The notes below the pieces were generated by a model that saw only the letters and a program-made list of their open reading frames with translations, did not search any database and had not been told where the DNA came from. 64,000 nt of DNA from Flavobacteriales bacterium (GTDB lineage: Bacteria; Bacteroidota; Bacteroidia; Flavobacteriales_C; GCA-002722245). Positions 28,247 to 37,192 of this stretch are shown here, piece after piece (positions within the stretch are counted from its first letter, which is position 1; each line of letters begins with the position of its first letter). The stretch is from positions 68,813 through 132,812 of the forward strand of contig PBLA01000033.1 of NCBI GenBank assembly GCA_002722245.1. The letters are read 5' to 3'. A program made the translations under genes and the position numbers.

Positions 28247-28983
28247 TGAGTTACTTTGGAAGCAATTTAAAATTATTACGAAAACGAAGAGCAAGATCAC
28301 AAGCTGACGTTGCTCAAACATTGAAAATCACGCGATCTACATGGAGTGCGTATGAAAACAATGCTGCCGAGCCTAATTTTGATACACTCATGAAAATTGC
28401 AAAATACTTCAGTGTTCCAATCGATGTTTTTTTGAAGGAGGATCTTCAGGAATTTTCTGAATTGCGATTAACTAATTTAGAAAATGGTTTTAATGTTGAT
28501 GTTAGTGGGAGAAAGCTAAGAGTTTTAACAACAACAGTAGATCAAAACGATCAAGAAAATATTGAATTGGTACCAATAGCTGCACAAGCGGGATATACTC
28601 AAGGCCTATATGATCCAGAATACATTAAAGTTTTACCTACTTTTCAGCTACCATTTTTGGCAAAGGACAAAACATATAGAACCTTTCCAATATCTGGTGA
28701 TTCAATGCCTCCTGTATCGGATGGAAGTTTTGTCACTGGCGAATTTATACAGAATTGGAATTACATTAAAAATGGCTATCCCTATATTGTAATAACCAAA
28801 TCTGAAGGCATTGTTTTTAAAATTCTATACAATCAATTGAAGAAAAATAAATCGTTCTTGCTTTGTTCAACCAATCCATTATTCGAGCCCTATGAGGTGA
28901 AAGTAGACGAAATTTTAGAGATTTGGAAATTTACCAATTACATCAATTCTGAGGCGCCTGAATTCAATGAAAAACAGGATTAA
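28246..28983 (+). CDS. XRE-family regulator with S24/LexA-like C-terminal domain
   Basis: About 245 residues. The N-terminal helix-turn-helix (about residues 3-60) has LKLLRKRRARSQADVAQTL and TRSTWSAYENNAAEPN, then SVPIDVFL. The C-terminal half (FPISGDSMPPVSDGSFV, about residues 145-160) looks like the S24 peptidase fold with the Ser of GDSM. A clear Lys for self-cleavage was not verified. This is the architecture of phage-CI-like and stress repressors found in Bacteroidota. The ATG at 28246 is preferred over a TTG 18 bases upstream. The stop codon overlaps the convergent acyltransferase stop. Confidence 0.85.
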   Translation: MSYFGSNLKLLRKRRARSQADVAQTLKITRSTWSAYENNAAEPNFDTLMKIAKYFSVPIDVFLKEDLQEFSELRLTNLENGFNVDVSGRKLRVLTTTVDQNDQENIELVPIAAQAGYTQGLYDPEYIKVLPTFQLPFLAKDKTYRTFPISGDSMPPVSDGSFVTGEFIQNWNYIKNGYPYIVITKSEGIVFKILYNQLKKNKSFLLCSTNPLFEPYEVKVDEILEIWKFTNYINSEAPEFNEKQD

Positions 28984-30092
28984 TCTCTTGCTACTACTCG
29001 TTGAAAATTTCGAAGTGAAAGAAAAGCAAAAAACGGTAAACAAACGACTAACAATAAAACAATATTCGCATCAAAATAATTCCAAGCATAAAGTAAACAA
29101 AATAAAAATTGAATTAATCCAAAAAACAACCAACTCACTGCTACCACCGATAAATAAAAGGACTCATCTTTAACAAACCAAACTATTCCTCTTGTTAAAA
29201 AAACAGTAGGTAAAAAAGCTACGAATCCAGGTAAGCAAATCACAAACGCCAACAGCTTGTTTATATATGAACTAGATTGGTTGTAACGATATTTCTCCTT
29301 CTTCCAATTGAAACCTTCAGTTTTAAGAGGTATTTTCTTTTCATAATTTAATGCTTCTAACGCTTTAATTATTTCATGATCACTGTCAGCTTTTTGAATG
29401 ATTTTTTTCCAATGTGAAGCCCTAAATACCGTGTAATCACCTTCAATATGAATCATATTACTTTTTAATCTATTTTTTATCTCCAATAACAGCTTATTCC
29501 GTGCTTTTGACTCACTCTCTTTACATAACTGTTGATAGCTTGAGATGGGTATTGGGCTGGTATAATTTATAAAAACCTTGGAACCACCAACAAAATGATT
29601 TTCATAGTTAATTGCAACGGGGACAACGTGTAAATCTAACTGAAAATTATTTTTACTTTCTGCCTCTAGAGCCAATCTTGCTACTCCTTTTTTTAATTCA
29701 AAAAGATGATGAACGGGTTCACTTACACCCTCTGGAAAAATAAGCACATTACTACCTTTTTCCAATTCTTCAATACAAAATGAAAATGTCCCTTTATTTT
29801 TTTGGGCTATGTCATCAAAACCATCTTGTTTACGAAAAATCGGGATTAAATTTAAACGCTTTGAGATCTTCAGAAATAGGGAGCCCTTGAATACATCCGA
29901 ACGAGTTAAGAAAAAAACCGGTTTTTTTAATTTTAACGCCACCAAAATACCATCCATGAATGTGTTTTGATGATTCACTGCAAAAATTACAGGTTTACTT
30001 GTTGGTACATTTTCAATACCTCGAACCACTATTTTTTTAAAAAAAATAGGAAGATAAATTCTTAATATGACCTGTATAAACTTATAAACCAC
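28980..30092 (-). CDS. 1-acyl-sn-glycerol-3-phosphate acyltransferase-like protein
   Basis: 370-residue PlsC-superfamily acyltransferase. Motif NHQNTFMDG (HX4D catalytic) is near residue 40 and the substrate motif FPEGVS near 119. The C-terminus adds about 80 residues with two or three hydrophobic segments (FVICLPGFVAFLP, FLFCLLYAWNYF), longer than plain PlsC. Likely acylates a glycerophospholipid or related lipid at the inner membrane. Translation appears to start at GTG (30090-30092); an in-frame stop lies shortly upstream and no ATG fits. Confidence 0.8.
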   Translation of the reverse strand: MVYKFIQVILRIYLPIFFKKIVVRGIENVPTSKPVIFAVNHQNTFMDGILVALKLKKPVFFLTRSDVFKGSLFLKISKRLNLIPIFRKQDGFDDIAQKNKGTFSFCIEELEKGSNVLIFPEGVSEPVHHLFELKKGVARLALEAESKNNFQLDLHVVPVAINYENHFVGGSKVFINYTSPIPISSYQQLCKESESKARNKLLLEIKNRLKSNMIHIEGDYTVFRASHWKKIIQKADSDHEIIKALEALNYEKKIPLKTEGFNWKKEKYRYNQSSSYINKLLAFVICLPGFVAFLPTVFLTRGIVWFVKDESFYLSVVAVSWLFFGLIQFLFCLLYAWNYFDANIVLLLVVCLPFFAFLSLRNFQRVVARD

Positions 30093-30152
30093 TTTTATCG
30101 GGTGTTGAGATGATTACTTTACTATTTTTACATGATCAATATAAAATCACTT

Positions 30153-31205
30153 ATGTTCCACAAAATAACGATTAAGAATATAAATAAAGAAACGCCTGAA
30201 GCCGTTTCCATAGAATTTGATATTCCTGAAAATCTAAAAGACGAATTCTCTTTTAAACCCGGTCAATTTTTAACTCTTAAGGCGAAAATACAGGATAAGG
30301 ATGTGAAAAGATCCTATTCTCTTTGTTCATCACCATCCTCAGGACAGCACAAAGTGGTGGTTAAGCAAATACCCAATGGAATGTTCTCATCTTTTGCCAA
30401 TCAAGAACTAAAAATATCGGATACGTTAGAAGTGAATAAACCAGCAGGTTCATTTTATATTGAAACAGCTCCTTCAAATAATAAAAACTATACACTTTTA
30501 GCAGCAGGAAGTGGCATAACTCCCATGATGTCTATTTTAAAAACCGTACTTAAAGAAGAACCAAATAGTACAGTGAATTTATTTTATGGTAATAAAAATC
30601 CTGAACTCACCATTTTTAAGGAAGAACTTGAACAAATCAAAATAAATTATGGTAATCGATTTAATTTACATTTTGTTTATAGTAGATCGAAAGGTGAAAG
30701 CAGGTTTCATACAGGAAGACTTGAGGGCAGAAAACTAAATAAACTTTTTAAAAAATTCGCTCCAATTAGTCATACTGATGATATTTTTATTTGTGGGCCC
30801 GAAACGTTAACTATGAACGTTAAGGAGCTACTCATTAACAAATTTAAATTTGACCCTTCAAATATTCATTTTGAGTTATTTACCACATCAACCCCTATTG
30901 TACCTAAAAAAAATAGTAAATCCGAGGGCATCAGTGAGGTAAAAGCAACAATAAATGGAGAGGTGGTTAACTTTTCTGTAAAGAAAAATCAAAGTATTCT
31001 TGAGGGTGGTTTGGCTGCTGGCTTTGATGTACCCTTTTCTTGTCAAGGTGGAGTATGTGGTGTTTGTAGGTGTATGAAAGGAAATGGAGAAGTTGAAATG
31101 GAAAACAACCTTGTACTCTCTGAAGAAGAAATTGAAAGTGGTGCTATTCTTGCCTGTCAATCTCGTGTACTTTCCGATCATATTGAAGTTATTTTTAATG
31201 AATAA
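30153..31205 (+). CDS. FAD/2Fe-2S oxidoreductase, PaaE-like
   Basis: Electron-transfer protein passing electrons from NAD(P)H through FAD to a 2Fe-2S centre. The FAD-binding barrel has RSYSLCSSP, the NAD(P) domain has LLAAGSGITPMMSIL, and the C-terminal ferredoxin domain carries the CX4CX2C...C ligands (CQGGVCGVC, then ACQS). The order is that of phenylacetyl-CoA epoxidase reductase PaaE, but no paa genes are nearby, so the partner is unknown. I prefer the ATG at 30153 (MFHKITI); an ATG at 30132 adds 7 residues. Confidence 0.85.
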   Translation: MFHKITIKNINKETPEAVSIEFDIPENLKDEFSFKPGQFLTLKAKIQDKDVKRSYSLCSSPSSGQHKVVVKQIPNGMFSSFANQELKISDTLEVNKPAGSFYIETAPSNNKNYTLLAAGSGITPMMSILKTVLKEEPNSTVNLFYGNKNPELTIFKEELEQIKINYGNRFNLHFVYSRSKGESRFHTGRLEGRKLNKLFKKFAPISHTDDIFICGPETLTMNVKELLINKFKFDPSNIHFELFTTSTPIVPKKNSKSEGISEVKATINGEVVNFSVKKNQSILEGGLAAGFDVPFSCQGGVCGVCRCMKGNGEVEMENNLVLSEEEIESGAILACQSRVLSDHIEVIFNE

Positions 31206-31235
31206 TCTCTTTTTTTAGAACTGGGATTATTTTTT
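31201..31235 (+). terminator. Weak hairpin with T-run after the reductase
   Basis: AATAATC overlaps the reductase stop and pairs with GATTATT at 31225-31231, followed by Ts. The loop is long, so efficiency is doubtful. Confidence 0.35.
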
Positions 31236-31261
31236 TTGTAACCTTCATTTTTTTCTGTATT

Positions 31262-31330
31262 TAATTACTGAGGCTTCAACAAAAGAGCTCATGTTGATGC
31301 TGAATTTTTTCACTTAAAAATCAGTAATTA
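31262..31330 (+). promoter_or_regulatory. Inverted repeat bracketing the gldM-like leader
   Basis: TAATTACTGA at 31262-31271 and its exact complement TCAGTAATTA at 31321-31330 enclose 49 bases. The right arm ends on the A of the start codon. Pairing in RNA would hide the start; as DNA it could be a two-site operator. No TAnnTTTG element was found close by. Confidence 0.4.
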
Positions 31331-32934
31331 TGGCAGGAGGAAAACAAACCCCAAGACAAGCAATGATCGGTATGATGTATCTCGTACTACTGGCTATGCT
31401 TGCGATGAATGCGTCCAAGGATCTTCTTAACGCATTTATTTTTCTAGAAGACGGTATTAACGTAACCACTAAAAACTTCAACAATACGAATCAAACAATA
31501 TATGACAAGATCTCTGAATCTGCTGCAACAGGTGCGGACATTGCAATTGAAGCAAACCAAAAAGCACTTTCAATTGCTAAATCAGCGAATGAACTGTTTA
31601 TTGAAATTGACAAATATAAACGTGATATTATTGACATAGGCGGAGGGATAGATGAGGATACGGGGGTACCAATTGGAAAAGATAATCAGGATGTTGGTGC
31701 AGAATATCTTGTTGTAAAAGGACATGGTGAAACTTTAAAACGGAAAATTGGAGCCTATAAAGCCCAATTAATTAATCTTGTTGACGCTCAAGATACTGGT
31801 GTAATCAACGGAATAAATAAACTATTAGAAACTCCTGAACATGTTGACTATGAAGGTGTAACAAGTCCATGGGAAAATGGAATTAGTGAATATCTTCCCC
31901 TCGCTGCAGTAACAGCAAATCTTACGAATTTGCAAAGCTACATACGAAATGCAGAGGCACAAGTATTGAATTATATTCACGAGGAAATTAATATCAATGC
32001 GTTGAAAGTAAATAAAATTTTTGCTACCTCAATCGCTCAATCTGGTTATGTCCTGCAAGGTGATGAGTATTCCGCAAATATTTTCCTTGCCGCGGCTGAC
32101 ACAAATCAATCTCCAATTATAACCGTTGGTGATTACGATACTGCTCATTATCGATCCACAGGCGAAATTAAATTCATTGGAGAAACGAGCGATTTACCTG
32201 TAAAAGGGGGAATTGGAAACTTTAGATTTCAAGCCAGTGAAACAGGAAACCACTCTTGGGGCGGTATTATGAAAGTTCCCCATCCGAATCCGAAAATGAA
32301 AGGGAAGTTTCTTGAATATCCTTTTGTGAATCAATACACCGTGGCTGCCCCAAGTGCAGTTATTTCGTCAGACCAATTAAACATAATGTATAAAGGGGTT
32401 GATAATGAAATGAGTGTATCTGCTCCAGGTATGAAATCAGAAGATTTGGTCGTAGCTGCTCCCGGATGTTCTATTCAACCAAAAGGTGATGGGAAATTTA
32501 TCATAAAACCAAATAGAACAGGGAGAGTTCAAATTACAGTATCAGCAAAAATAAATGGGGAGCAAAAAGTGATTTCTCAGCAATATTGGAAAAGCTCAAT
32601 GCTACCAAAACCAATTTTAAGTATTCCTGGCGTTCGAGGTAAATTCGTATCAGCAAAAACGCTTGAAAGTATATTAACAAACGTTGGAATAAAAGTAGAA
32701 TACGATAAGTCTTTTCCTATTTCGGCAAAACCTACTGTAAAAAAACCAATGATCGGATATGTTTCCACTGAGGGAATTATGCCTGACAAACCTTTAGCAG
32801 GAAAAAAAATCAGTAAGAACACCGCTCAAGTTATCAAAAGACTTAGAAGAGGAAATACAGTTACGATAACGTTAAAGGCAGTGGGGCCTGATGGAGTCCC
32901 TCATAATTTAGATAAAACGGTAACGATTCGATAA
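31330..32934 (+). CDS. GldM/PorM-like T9SS motor protein, orphan copy
   Basis: 534 residues. The N-terminus MAGGKQTPRQAMIGMMYLVL and the single membrane helix (about residues 13-32, ending MNASKDLLNAF) are the GldM hallmark; in T9SS this helix pairs with GldL to form the proton-driven motor. A long periplasmic part follows (coiled part to ~220, then beta-rich domains), as in GldM. Usually gldM lies in gldK-gldL-gldM-gldN; here neither gldL nor gldN is adjacent, so this is either the sole gldM displaced or, more likely, a paralog. An intrinsic terminator follows. Confidence 0.85.
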   Translation: MAGGKQTPRQAMIGMMYLVLLAMLAMNASKDLLNAFIFLEDGINVTTKNFNNTNQTIYDKISESAATGADIAIEANQKALSIAKSANELFIEIDKYKRDIIDIGGGIDEDTGVPIGKDNQDVGAEYLVVKGHGETLKRKIGAYKAQLINLVDAQDTGVINGINKLLETPEHVDYEGVTSPWENGISEYLPLAAVTANLTNLQSYIRNAEAQVLNYIHEEININALKVNKIFATSIAQSGYVLQGDEYSANIFLAAADTNQSPIITVGDYDTAHYRSTGEIKFIGETSDLPVKGGIGNFRFQASETGNHSWGGIMKVPHPNPKMKGKFLEYPFVNQYTVAAPSAVISSDQLNIMYKGVDNEMSVSAPGMKSEDLVVAAPGCSIQPKGDGKFIIKPNRTGRVQITVSAKINGEQKVISQQYWKSSMLPKPILSIPGVRGKFVSAKTLESILTNVGIKVEYDKSFPISAKPTVKKPMIGYVSTEGIMPDKPLAGKKISKNTAQVIKRLRRGNTVTITLKAVGPDGVPHNLDKTVTIR

Positions 32935-32950
32935 TTATCTTATGTCAGGA

Positions 32951-33009
32951 CATACCTCTAATCCAGGTATGATGTTAGAAGGATGGGCTGCAGTGTTGCA
33001 GCCCTTTTT
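32951..33009 (+). terminator. Tandem hairpins ending the gldM-like transcript
   Basis: A CATACCT/AGGTATG hairpin (32951-32971) is followed by a strong GGGCTGCA/TGCAGCCC stem with loop GTGT (32985-33004) and five Ts. The second is a classic intrinsic terminator. Both fall inside an apparent open frame running into the next gene, which argues for the downstream start at 33062. Confidence 0.85.
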
Positions 33010-33049
33010 ACGCAAGCATATCTTGGTATCAACTTTCTTAAATAACCTG

Positions 33050-33057
33050 TATCTTTG
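33050..33057 (+). promoter_or_regulatory. -7 element 4 bases before the methyltransferase start
   Basis: TATCTTTG is a full match to TAnnTTTG and is followed by TTGG and the ATG at 33062. A TTG at 33023-33025 is the nearest -33 candidate but the spacing (24 bases) is long. Confidence 0.5.
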
Positions 33058-33061
33058 TTGG

Positions 33062-33841
33062 ATGTTGAAACGATTTCAATTTGCATTACGGTATTTAAAA
33101 TACTGGTTAAAAGCAAAAACAAAAACTGAATCAGATTTTGTTAATGAACTCATCAACGATGTGTTTAAAAGTAAACAGCAATACTATGATTTTAAGGAAA
33201 TTGAAGGAATAAGATCCGCTCTTAAAAAAAATTATTCCACCATTAAAATTACAGATTTTGGAGCAGGAAGTACCATCAATTCATCCAGCGAACGAAAAGT
33301 TTCGGATATTGCTACTCATTCTGCAAAATCTCCTAGAATTGGACAAATCATGTTTCGACTCGTCAATAAATTTCAACCGAAAACTATGTTGGAATTAGGA
33401 ACCTCTCTTGGTGTTTCCGCTTGTTATCAGATTGGCGCAAATAAATCTGCTCAATTTACCACGTTAGAAGGATGTCCCGAAACGGCTAAAATTGCCCGAA
33501 AAGTTCTTTCAAAATTTAATGCCGACCATACGGTGATCAAAGTTGGGGACTTTAAAAAAACACTTCCTGAATTTCTTCATTCTCAACCACATTTAGATTA
33601 TGTTTTTTTTGATGGCAACCACCAAAAAGATGCTACTGTAAAATATTTTCATCAATGCCTAGAAAAATCGCACAAAGACTCTATTTTTATTTTTGATGAT
33701 ATCCACTGGAGTAAAGGAATGGAAGAGGCATGGCATCAAATTAAATCGCACCCCTCGGTTACTATCACTATTGATATTTTCTGGGTTGGGATTGTCTTTT
33801 TTCAAAAGAATCACCCCGTTTCTCATTTTACTATTAAATGA
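33062..33841 (+). CDS. Class I SAM-dependent methyltransferase
   Basis: About 259 residues. SAM motif I is TMLELGTSLGVSAC, with an acidic residue in TTLEGCP (motif II) and DYVFFDGNHQKDAT as post-motif region, followed by IFIFDDIHWSKGMEEAW, resembling O-methyltransferases of the catechol/caffeoyl-CoA group. Substrate unknown. The open frame extends upstream to 32942 but that part contains the gldM-like terminator, so the start at MLKRFQF (33062), just after a -7 element, is preferred. An intrinsic terminator shared with metK follows. Confidence 0.8.
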   Translation: MLKRFQFALRYLKYWLKAKTKTESDFVNELINDVFKSKQQYYDFKEIEGIRSALKKNYSTIKITDFGAGSTINSSSERKVSDIATHSAKSPRIGQIMFRLVNKFQPKTMLELGTSLGVSACYQIGANKSAQFTTLEGCPETAKIARKVLSKFNADHTVIKVGDFKKTLPEFLHSQPHLDYVFFDGNHQKDATVKYFHQCLEKSHKDSIFIFDDIHWSKGMEEAWHQIKSHPSVTITIDIFWVGIVFFQKNHPVSHFTIK

Positions 33842-33853
33842 TTCCTGATAATA

Positions 33854-33880
33854 AAAAACCCCTTTGTAAAAGGGGTTTAT
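33854..33880. terminator. Bidirectional terminator between methyltransferase and metK
   Basis: Perfect 10-base stem AAACCCCTTT/AAAGGGGTTT (33856-33878) with a 3-base loop between convergent genes. It is flanked by an A-run on the left (a T-run for the minus strand). Confidence 0.85.
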
Positions 33881-33900
33881 ACTTTATCTAATCATATGTA

Positions 33901-35157
33901 TTACAGCTTGAACGCGGATTTTACCTTATCTACATAATCTAATTTTTCCCAGGTAAATAATTCTACAACCACTGATTTTTTTGTTCCATCAGCTCCTATG
34001 AAGGTTTTCTCAACCACTTCATTTTTACGCCCCATATGTCCATATGCGGCAGATTCAAGATAAATTGGATTTCTCAGTTTTAATCGTTGCTCTATAGCAT
34101 ATGGTCTCATATCAAAAACTTGCTCTACAAGTTGAGCAATTTGACCATCGGTTAATTCAACTTTCGCTGTCCCATAAGTGTTAATAAATATACCCATTGG
34201 TTCAACTACACCAATTGCATAAGATACTTGAACGAGAACCTCATCACATACTCCTGCTGCCACAAGATTTTTTGCAATATGACGAGTGGCATATGCAGCA
34301 GATCGATCAACTTTAGAGGGGTCTTTTCCAGAAAACGCTCCTCCGCCATGAGCACCTTTACCTCCGTAAGTATCCACAACTATTTTTCTTCCTGTTAATC
34401 CTGTATCACCATGCGGTCCACCAATAACAAATTTCCCAGTTGGATTAATGTGATAGGTGATTTCGTCATTAAATAAGGATTTTAGATTTTCAGGCAATTG
34501 TTCTACAACTCGAGGAATTAAAATCGTAATGACATCCTGTTTTATTTTCTCCAACATTCCTTCCTCTGTATCAAACTCATCATGTTGAGTTGAAAGTACA
34601 ATGGAGTCAATTCTTAACGGCACATTATCTTCAGAGTATTCAATTGTTACCTGAGATTTTGCATCTGGTCTTAAATAAGGGATTAATCTTCCTTCTCTTC
34701 TTAACCTTGCGTGTTCAATGAGAATTTTATGGGATAAATCTAAAGCAAGAGGCATATAATTCTCTGTTTCTATTGATGCATAACCAAACATCATTCCCTG
34801 ATCCCCCGCACCTTGTTCCTCTGGGTTTGCACGATCAACTCCCTGATTGATGTCTGACGATTGTTCATGAATAGCCGAGAAAACACCACAAGAATTTGCC
34901 TCAAACATATATTCAGATTTGGTATATCCTATTTTCTTAATGACATCACGCGCAATTTTTTGGACATCTAAATAGGTTGTAGATTTAACCTCACCTGCTA
35001 AAACTACCTGTCCTGTGGTAACAAGTGTTTCACAGGCTACCTTTGACTGCGGATCAAAAGCTAAAAAGTGATCAATTAAGGCGTCAGAAATCTGATCTGC
35101 AACTTTATCTGGATGTCCTTCAGAAACAGACTCAGAAGTAAATAAATAGTTTGCCAT
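33901..35157 (-). CDS. metK: S-adenosylmethionine synthetase
   Basis: Makes SAM from methionine and ATP in the cytoplasm. Signatures: [14 protein letters not shown] at the N-terminus, [12 protein letters not shown] (methionine-adenosyltransferase signature 1) and [16 protein letters not shown] (signature 2). 418 residues, slightly longer than the ~384 of E. coli, as in other Bacteroidota. Single-gene unit with a full -7 match TACATTTG (plus-strand 35181-35188) 23 bases before the ATG. Confidence 0.97.
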   Translation of the reverse strand: MANYLFTSESVSEGHPDKVADQISDALIDHFLAFDPQSKVACETLVTTGQVVLAGEVKSTTYLDVQKIARDVIKKIGYTKSEYMFEANSCGVFSAIHEQSSDINQGVDRANPEEQGAGDQGMMFGYASIETENYMPLALDLSHKILIEHARLRREGRLIPYLRPDAKSQVTIEYSEDNVPLRIDSIVLSTQHDEFDTEEGMLEKIKQDVITILIPRVVEQLPENLKSLFNDEITYHINPTGKFVIGGPHGDTGLTGRKIVVDTYGGKGAHGGGAFSGKDPSKVDRSAAYATRHIAKNLVAAGVCDEVLVQVSYAIGVVEPMGIFINTYGTAKVELTDGQIAQLVEQVFDMRPYAIEQRLKLRNPIYLESAAYGHMGRKNEVVEKTFIGADGTKKSVVVELFTWEKLDYVDKVKSAFKL

Positions 35158-35180
35158 TTGGAAGATATTGAAATATGTCC

Positions 35181-35188
35181 CAAATGTA
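35181..35188 (-). promoter_or_regulatory. -7 element of metK
   Basis: Minus-strand TACATTTG is a full match to TAnnTTTG, 23 bases upstream of the metK ATG. It lies between metK and the 3' end of gldA. No -33 TTTG at standard spacing was seen. Confidence 0.45.
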
Positions 35189-35202
35189 TGAATTTAATAA
35201 GA

Positions 35203-36108
35203 CTATTCCTTGGTGAGGCTTTGAAAAACATCCTCCATTTTCTGCTCTTTCTTTTGCATGCTGATCACAAGGTTTTGTTGATCGATCGCCAATTGAGCTA
35301 TTTTTGGACGTACATCTACCATTTGAGCGCTATACACTTTAAATGTTGTATCCGAAATTTCAGTAACCTTACGAACACCTTCTATTGCGTGTAATTCACT
35401 CAAAGGTATTGGATGCTCAAACTCCACTTCAATAATGATTTCAGTATTTGTACTTTGAAGCTTTTGAATTTCTCCGTCTGCTACGATTTCTCCTTGCTTA
35501 ATAATAATTGCTCGATCACAAATTGCCTCAACTTCCTGCATAATATGAGTAGAGAGCATAACAGTTTTTGTTTTCCCAATGGATTTAATTAGGGCGCGAA
35601 TATCAAGCAATTGATTCGGGTCTAAACCTGTTGTAGGCTCGTCTAAAATAAGTACCTCAGGGTCATGAATAAGTGCAGCTGCAATGCCTACTCTTTGACG
35701 AAACCCTTTAGAGAGCTGTCGTATTTTTTTGGATTTTTCTGGAGTTAAACCAGTTAGCTCAATCATTTCCTCCACACGTTCACGCTTATTTTTCACCTTG
35801 TGAATATCTGCGATAAATGAAAGAAATTCCTTGACATACATATCTAAATAGAGGGGATTATGTTCAGGGAGATAACCGATTTTCTTCCGAGACGCTATCG
35901 AATTCATTAATACATCAACCTCACATACTTTAACCTCTCCTTCGCTTTGAGTAAGGTAACTTGTTAAAATCTTCATCATTGTCGATTTTCCTGCACCATT
36001 TGGTCCTAAAAACCCAACAACTTCTCCAGTTCCTATTTCAAAAGAAACATTATTTAACGCTTTCTGACTTCCATAATACTTGGTAACATTTTTTACTGAA
36101 ACTGACAT
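35203..36108 (-). CDS. gldA: Gliding-motility ABC transporter ATPase GldA
   Basis: Cytoplasmic ATPase of an ABC-2 type transporter needed for gliding in Flavobacterium johnsoniae, where it works with GldF and GldG. Walker A GPNGAGKST, signature LSKGFRQRVG, Walker B VLILDEPTTGLDPNQLL and the switch-His segment MLSTHIMQEVE are present. 301 residues and near family-typical wording throughout (YLPEHNPLYLDMYV). gldF and gldG are not in the window, as is common because gldA often stands alone. Confidence 0.92.
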   Translation of the reverse strand: MSVSVKNVTKYYGSQKALNNVSFEIGTGEVVGFLGPNGAGKSTMMKILTSYLTQSEGEVKVCEVDVLMNSIASRKKIGYLPEHNPLYLDMYVKEFLSFIADIHKVKNKRERVEEMIELTGLTPEKSKKIRQLSKGFRQRVGIAAALIHDPEVLILDEPTTGLDPNQLLDIRALIKSIGKTKTVMLSTHIMQEVEAICDRAIIIKQGEIVADGEIQKLQSTNTEIIIEVEFEHPIPLSELHAIEGVRKVTEISDTTFKVYSAQMVDVRPKIAQLAIDQQNLVISMQKKEQKMEDVFQSLTKE

Positions 36109-36121
36109 TGGACAAATTATA
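36109..36121 (-). promoter_or_regulatory. -7-like element before gldA
   Basis: Minus-strand TATAATTTG (plus 36113-36121), a TAnnTTTG element with one extra base, is followed by TCCA and the gldA ATG, so the transcript would have almost no leader. Confidence 0.35.
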
Positions 36122-36252
36122 GGTTATATACTTATGGATAACTAAATCGTTCATCTAATTTAAAAATAAACTTTACTAATTAGTAATATCAACGCAGTAT
36201 TGATTAATCTAGTATGGCATTATCAACATAAGTAACAATTCAGTTTAATACG

Positions 36253-36260
36253 TATTTTTG
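36253..36260 (+). promoter_or_regulatory. -7 element 5 bases before the rsgA start
   Basis: TATTTTTG is a full TAnnTTTG match followed by TAATA and the ATG at 36266. No clear -33 TTTG at 19-21 bases was found. Confidence 0.5.
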
Positions 36261-36265
36261 TAATA

Positions 36266-37192
36266 ATGAAAGGTCTGGTTTACAAATCAACAGGAAGCTG
36301 GTACAAAGTAAGAAACGAAGAAGGTTTTTTTATCGATTGCCGTTTAAAAGGAAAATTTCGCATCAAAGGCTTAAAGGCGACCAACCCTATATCTGTTGGA
36401 GATATTGTTTATTATGAACCTGAAGCAAATAAAGAAACAGGCTTAATTCTTAAGGTAGAGAATCGAAAAAATTACCTCATTAGAAAGTCTGTAAACCTCT
36501 CTAAACAATACCATATTTTAGCCGCTAATATTGACCAAGCTGTATTAGTAGCCACTATTACTCAACCTGAGACATTGAACGAATTTATTGATCGATTTTT
36601 AGTGAGTGTGACTGCGTATGATATTCCTGCGATCATCTTAGTAAACAAATTAGACCTCTATGAGGACAAGCATCTAGAACAACTTGCTGACTGGGACAAT
36701 ATTTATCAAGAAATTGGATATAAGGTACTTCCTATTAGTGTTGAGAAGGGAATCAATATGGATCAAGTAAAACAATTATTTCACAATAAAACCACAGTAC
36801 TATCTGGTAATAGCGGGGTTGGGAAAAGTAGTTTAATCAAAAATTTAATCCCTAGTGAGGAGGTAGCCATTAAAGAAATATCAGAAATCCATCAACAAGG
36901 CGTGCATACCACCACGTTTGCTGAAATGTATGATTTATCGGATGGTGGGCATTTAATTGATACTCCTGGAATTCGTGGATTAGGCATTATAGATATTGAA
37001 TCCAAAGAACTCACCAACTACTTTCCCGAATTCATGAAACGGAAAGAAATGTGTAAATTCAATAATTGTGTACACATTAATGAACCCAATTGTGCAATTA
37101 AGACTGCTGTGGAACAAGGTGAAATTGCTTTTTCACGATATAATAGTTATCTCAGTATGTATCACAATGACCAAGAAGAAAACTACCGTTAA
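36266..37192 (+). CDS. rsgA: Ribosome small-subunit-dependent GTPase RsgA
   Basis: Circularly permuted GTPase acting late in 30S maturation. An OB-fold N-terminus (about residues 1-65) is followed by NKLDLY (G4), SVEKG, GNSGVGKSSLI (G1 near residue 178) and DTPGIRGLG (G3), in the permuted order G4-G1-G3. The C-terminal zinc motif CKFNNCVHINEPNC is intact. 308 residues, normal. Its stop overlaps the dtd start by one base. Confidence 0.96.
   Translation: MKGLVYKSTGSWYKVRNEEGFFIDCRLKGKFRIKGLKATNPISVGDIVYYEPEANKETGLILKVENRKNYLIRKSVNLSKQYHILAANIDQAVLVATITQPETLNEFIDRFLVSVTAYDIPAIILVNKLDLYEDKHLEQLADWDNIYQEIGYKVLPISVEKGINMDQVKQLFHNKTTVLSGNSGVGKSSLIKNLIPSEEVAIKEISEIHQQGVHTTTFAEMYDLSDGGHLIDTPGIRGLGIIDIESKELTNYFPEFMKRKEMCKFNNCVHINEPNCAIKTAVEQGEIAFSRYNSYLSMYHNDQEENYR

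Noticed and set aside
28967-29173. Plus-strand frame overlapping the XRE gene end and the acyltransferase 3' part
   Set aside because: Antisense shadow of the acyltransferase; Lys/Asn-rich low-complexity translation.
30132-31205. Phenylacetate degradation locus based on the PaaE-like reductase
   Set aside because: No paaABCD or other phenylacetate genes are nearby; the reductase type serves many oxygenases.
32942-33061. Upstream extension of the methyltransferase frame
   Set aside because: The stretch contains the strong intrinsic terminator of the gldM-like gene, and a full -7 element lies just before the ATG at 33062.
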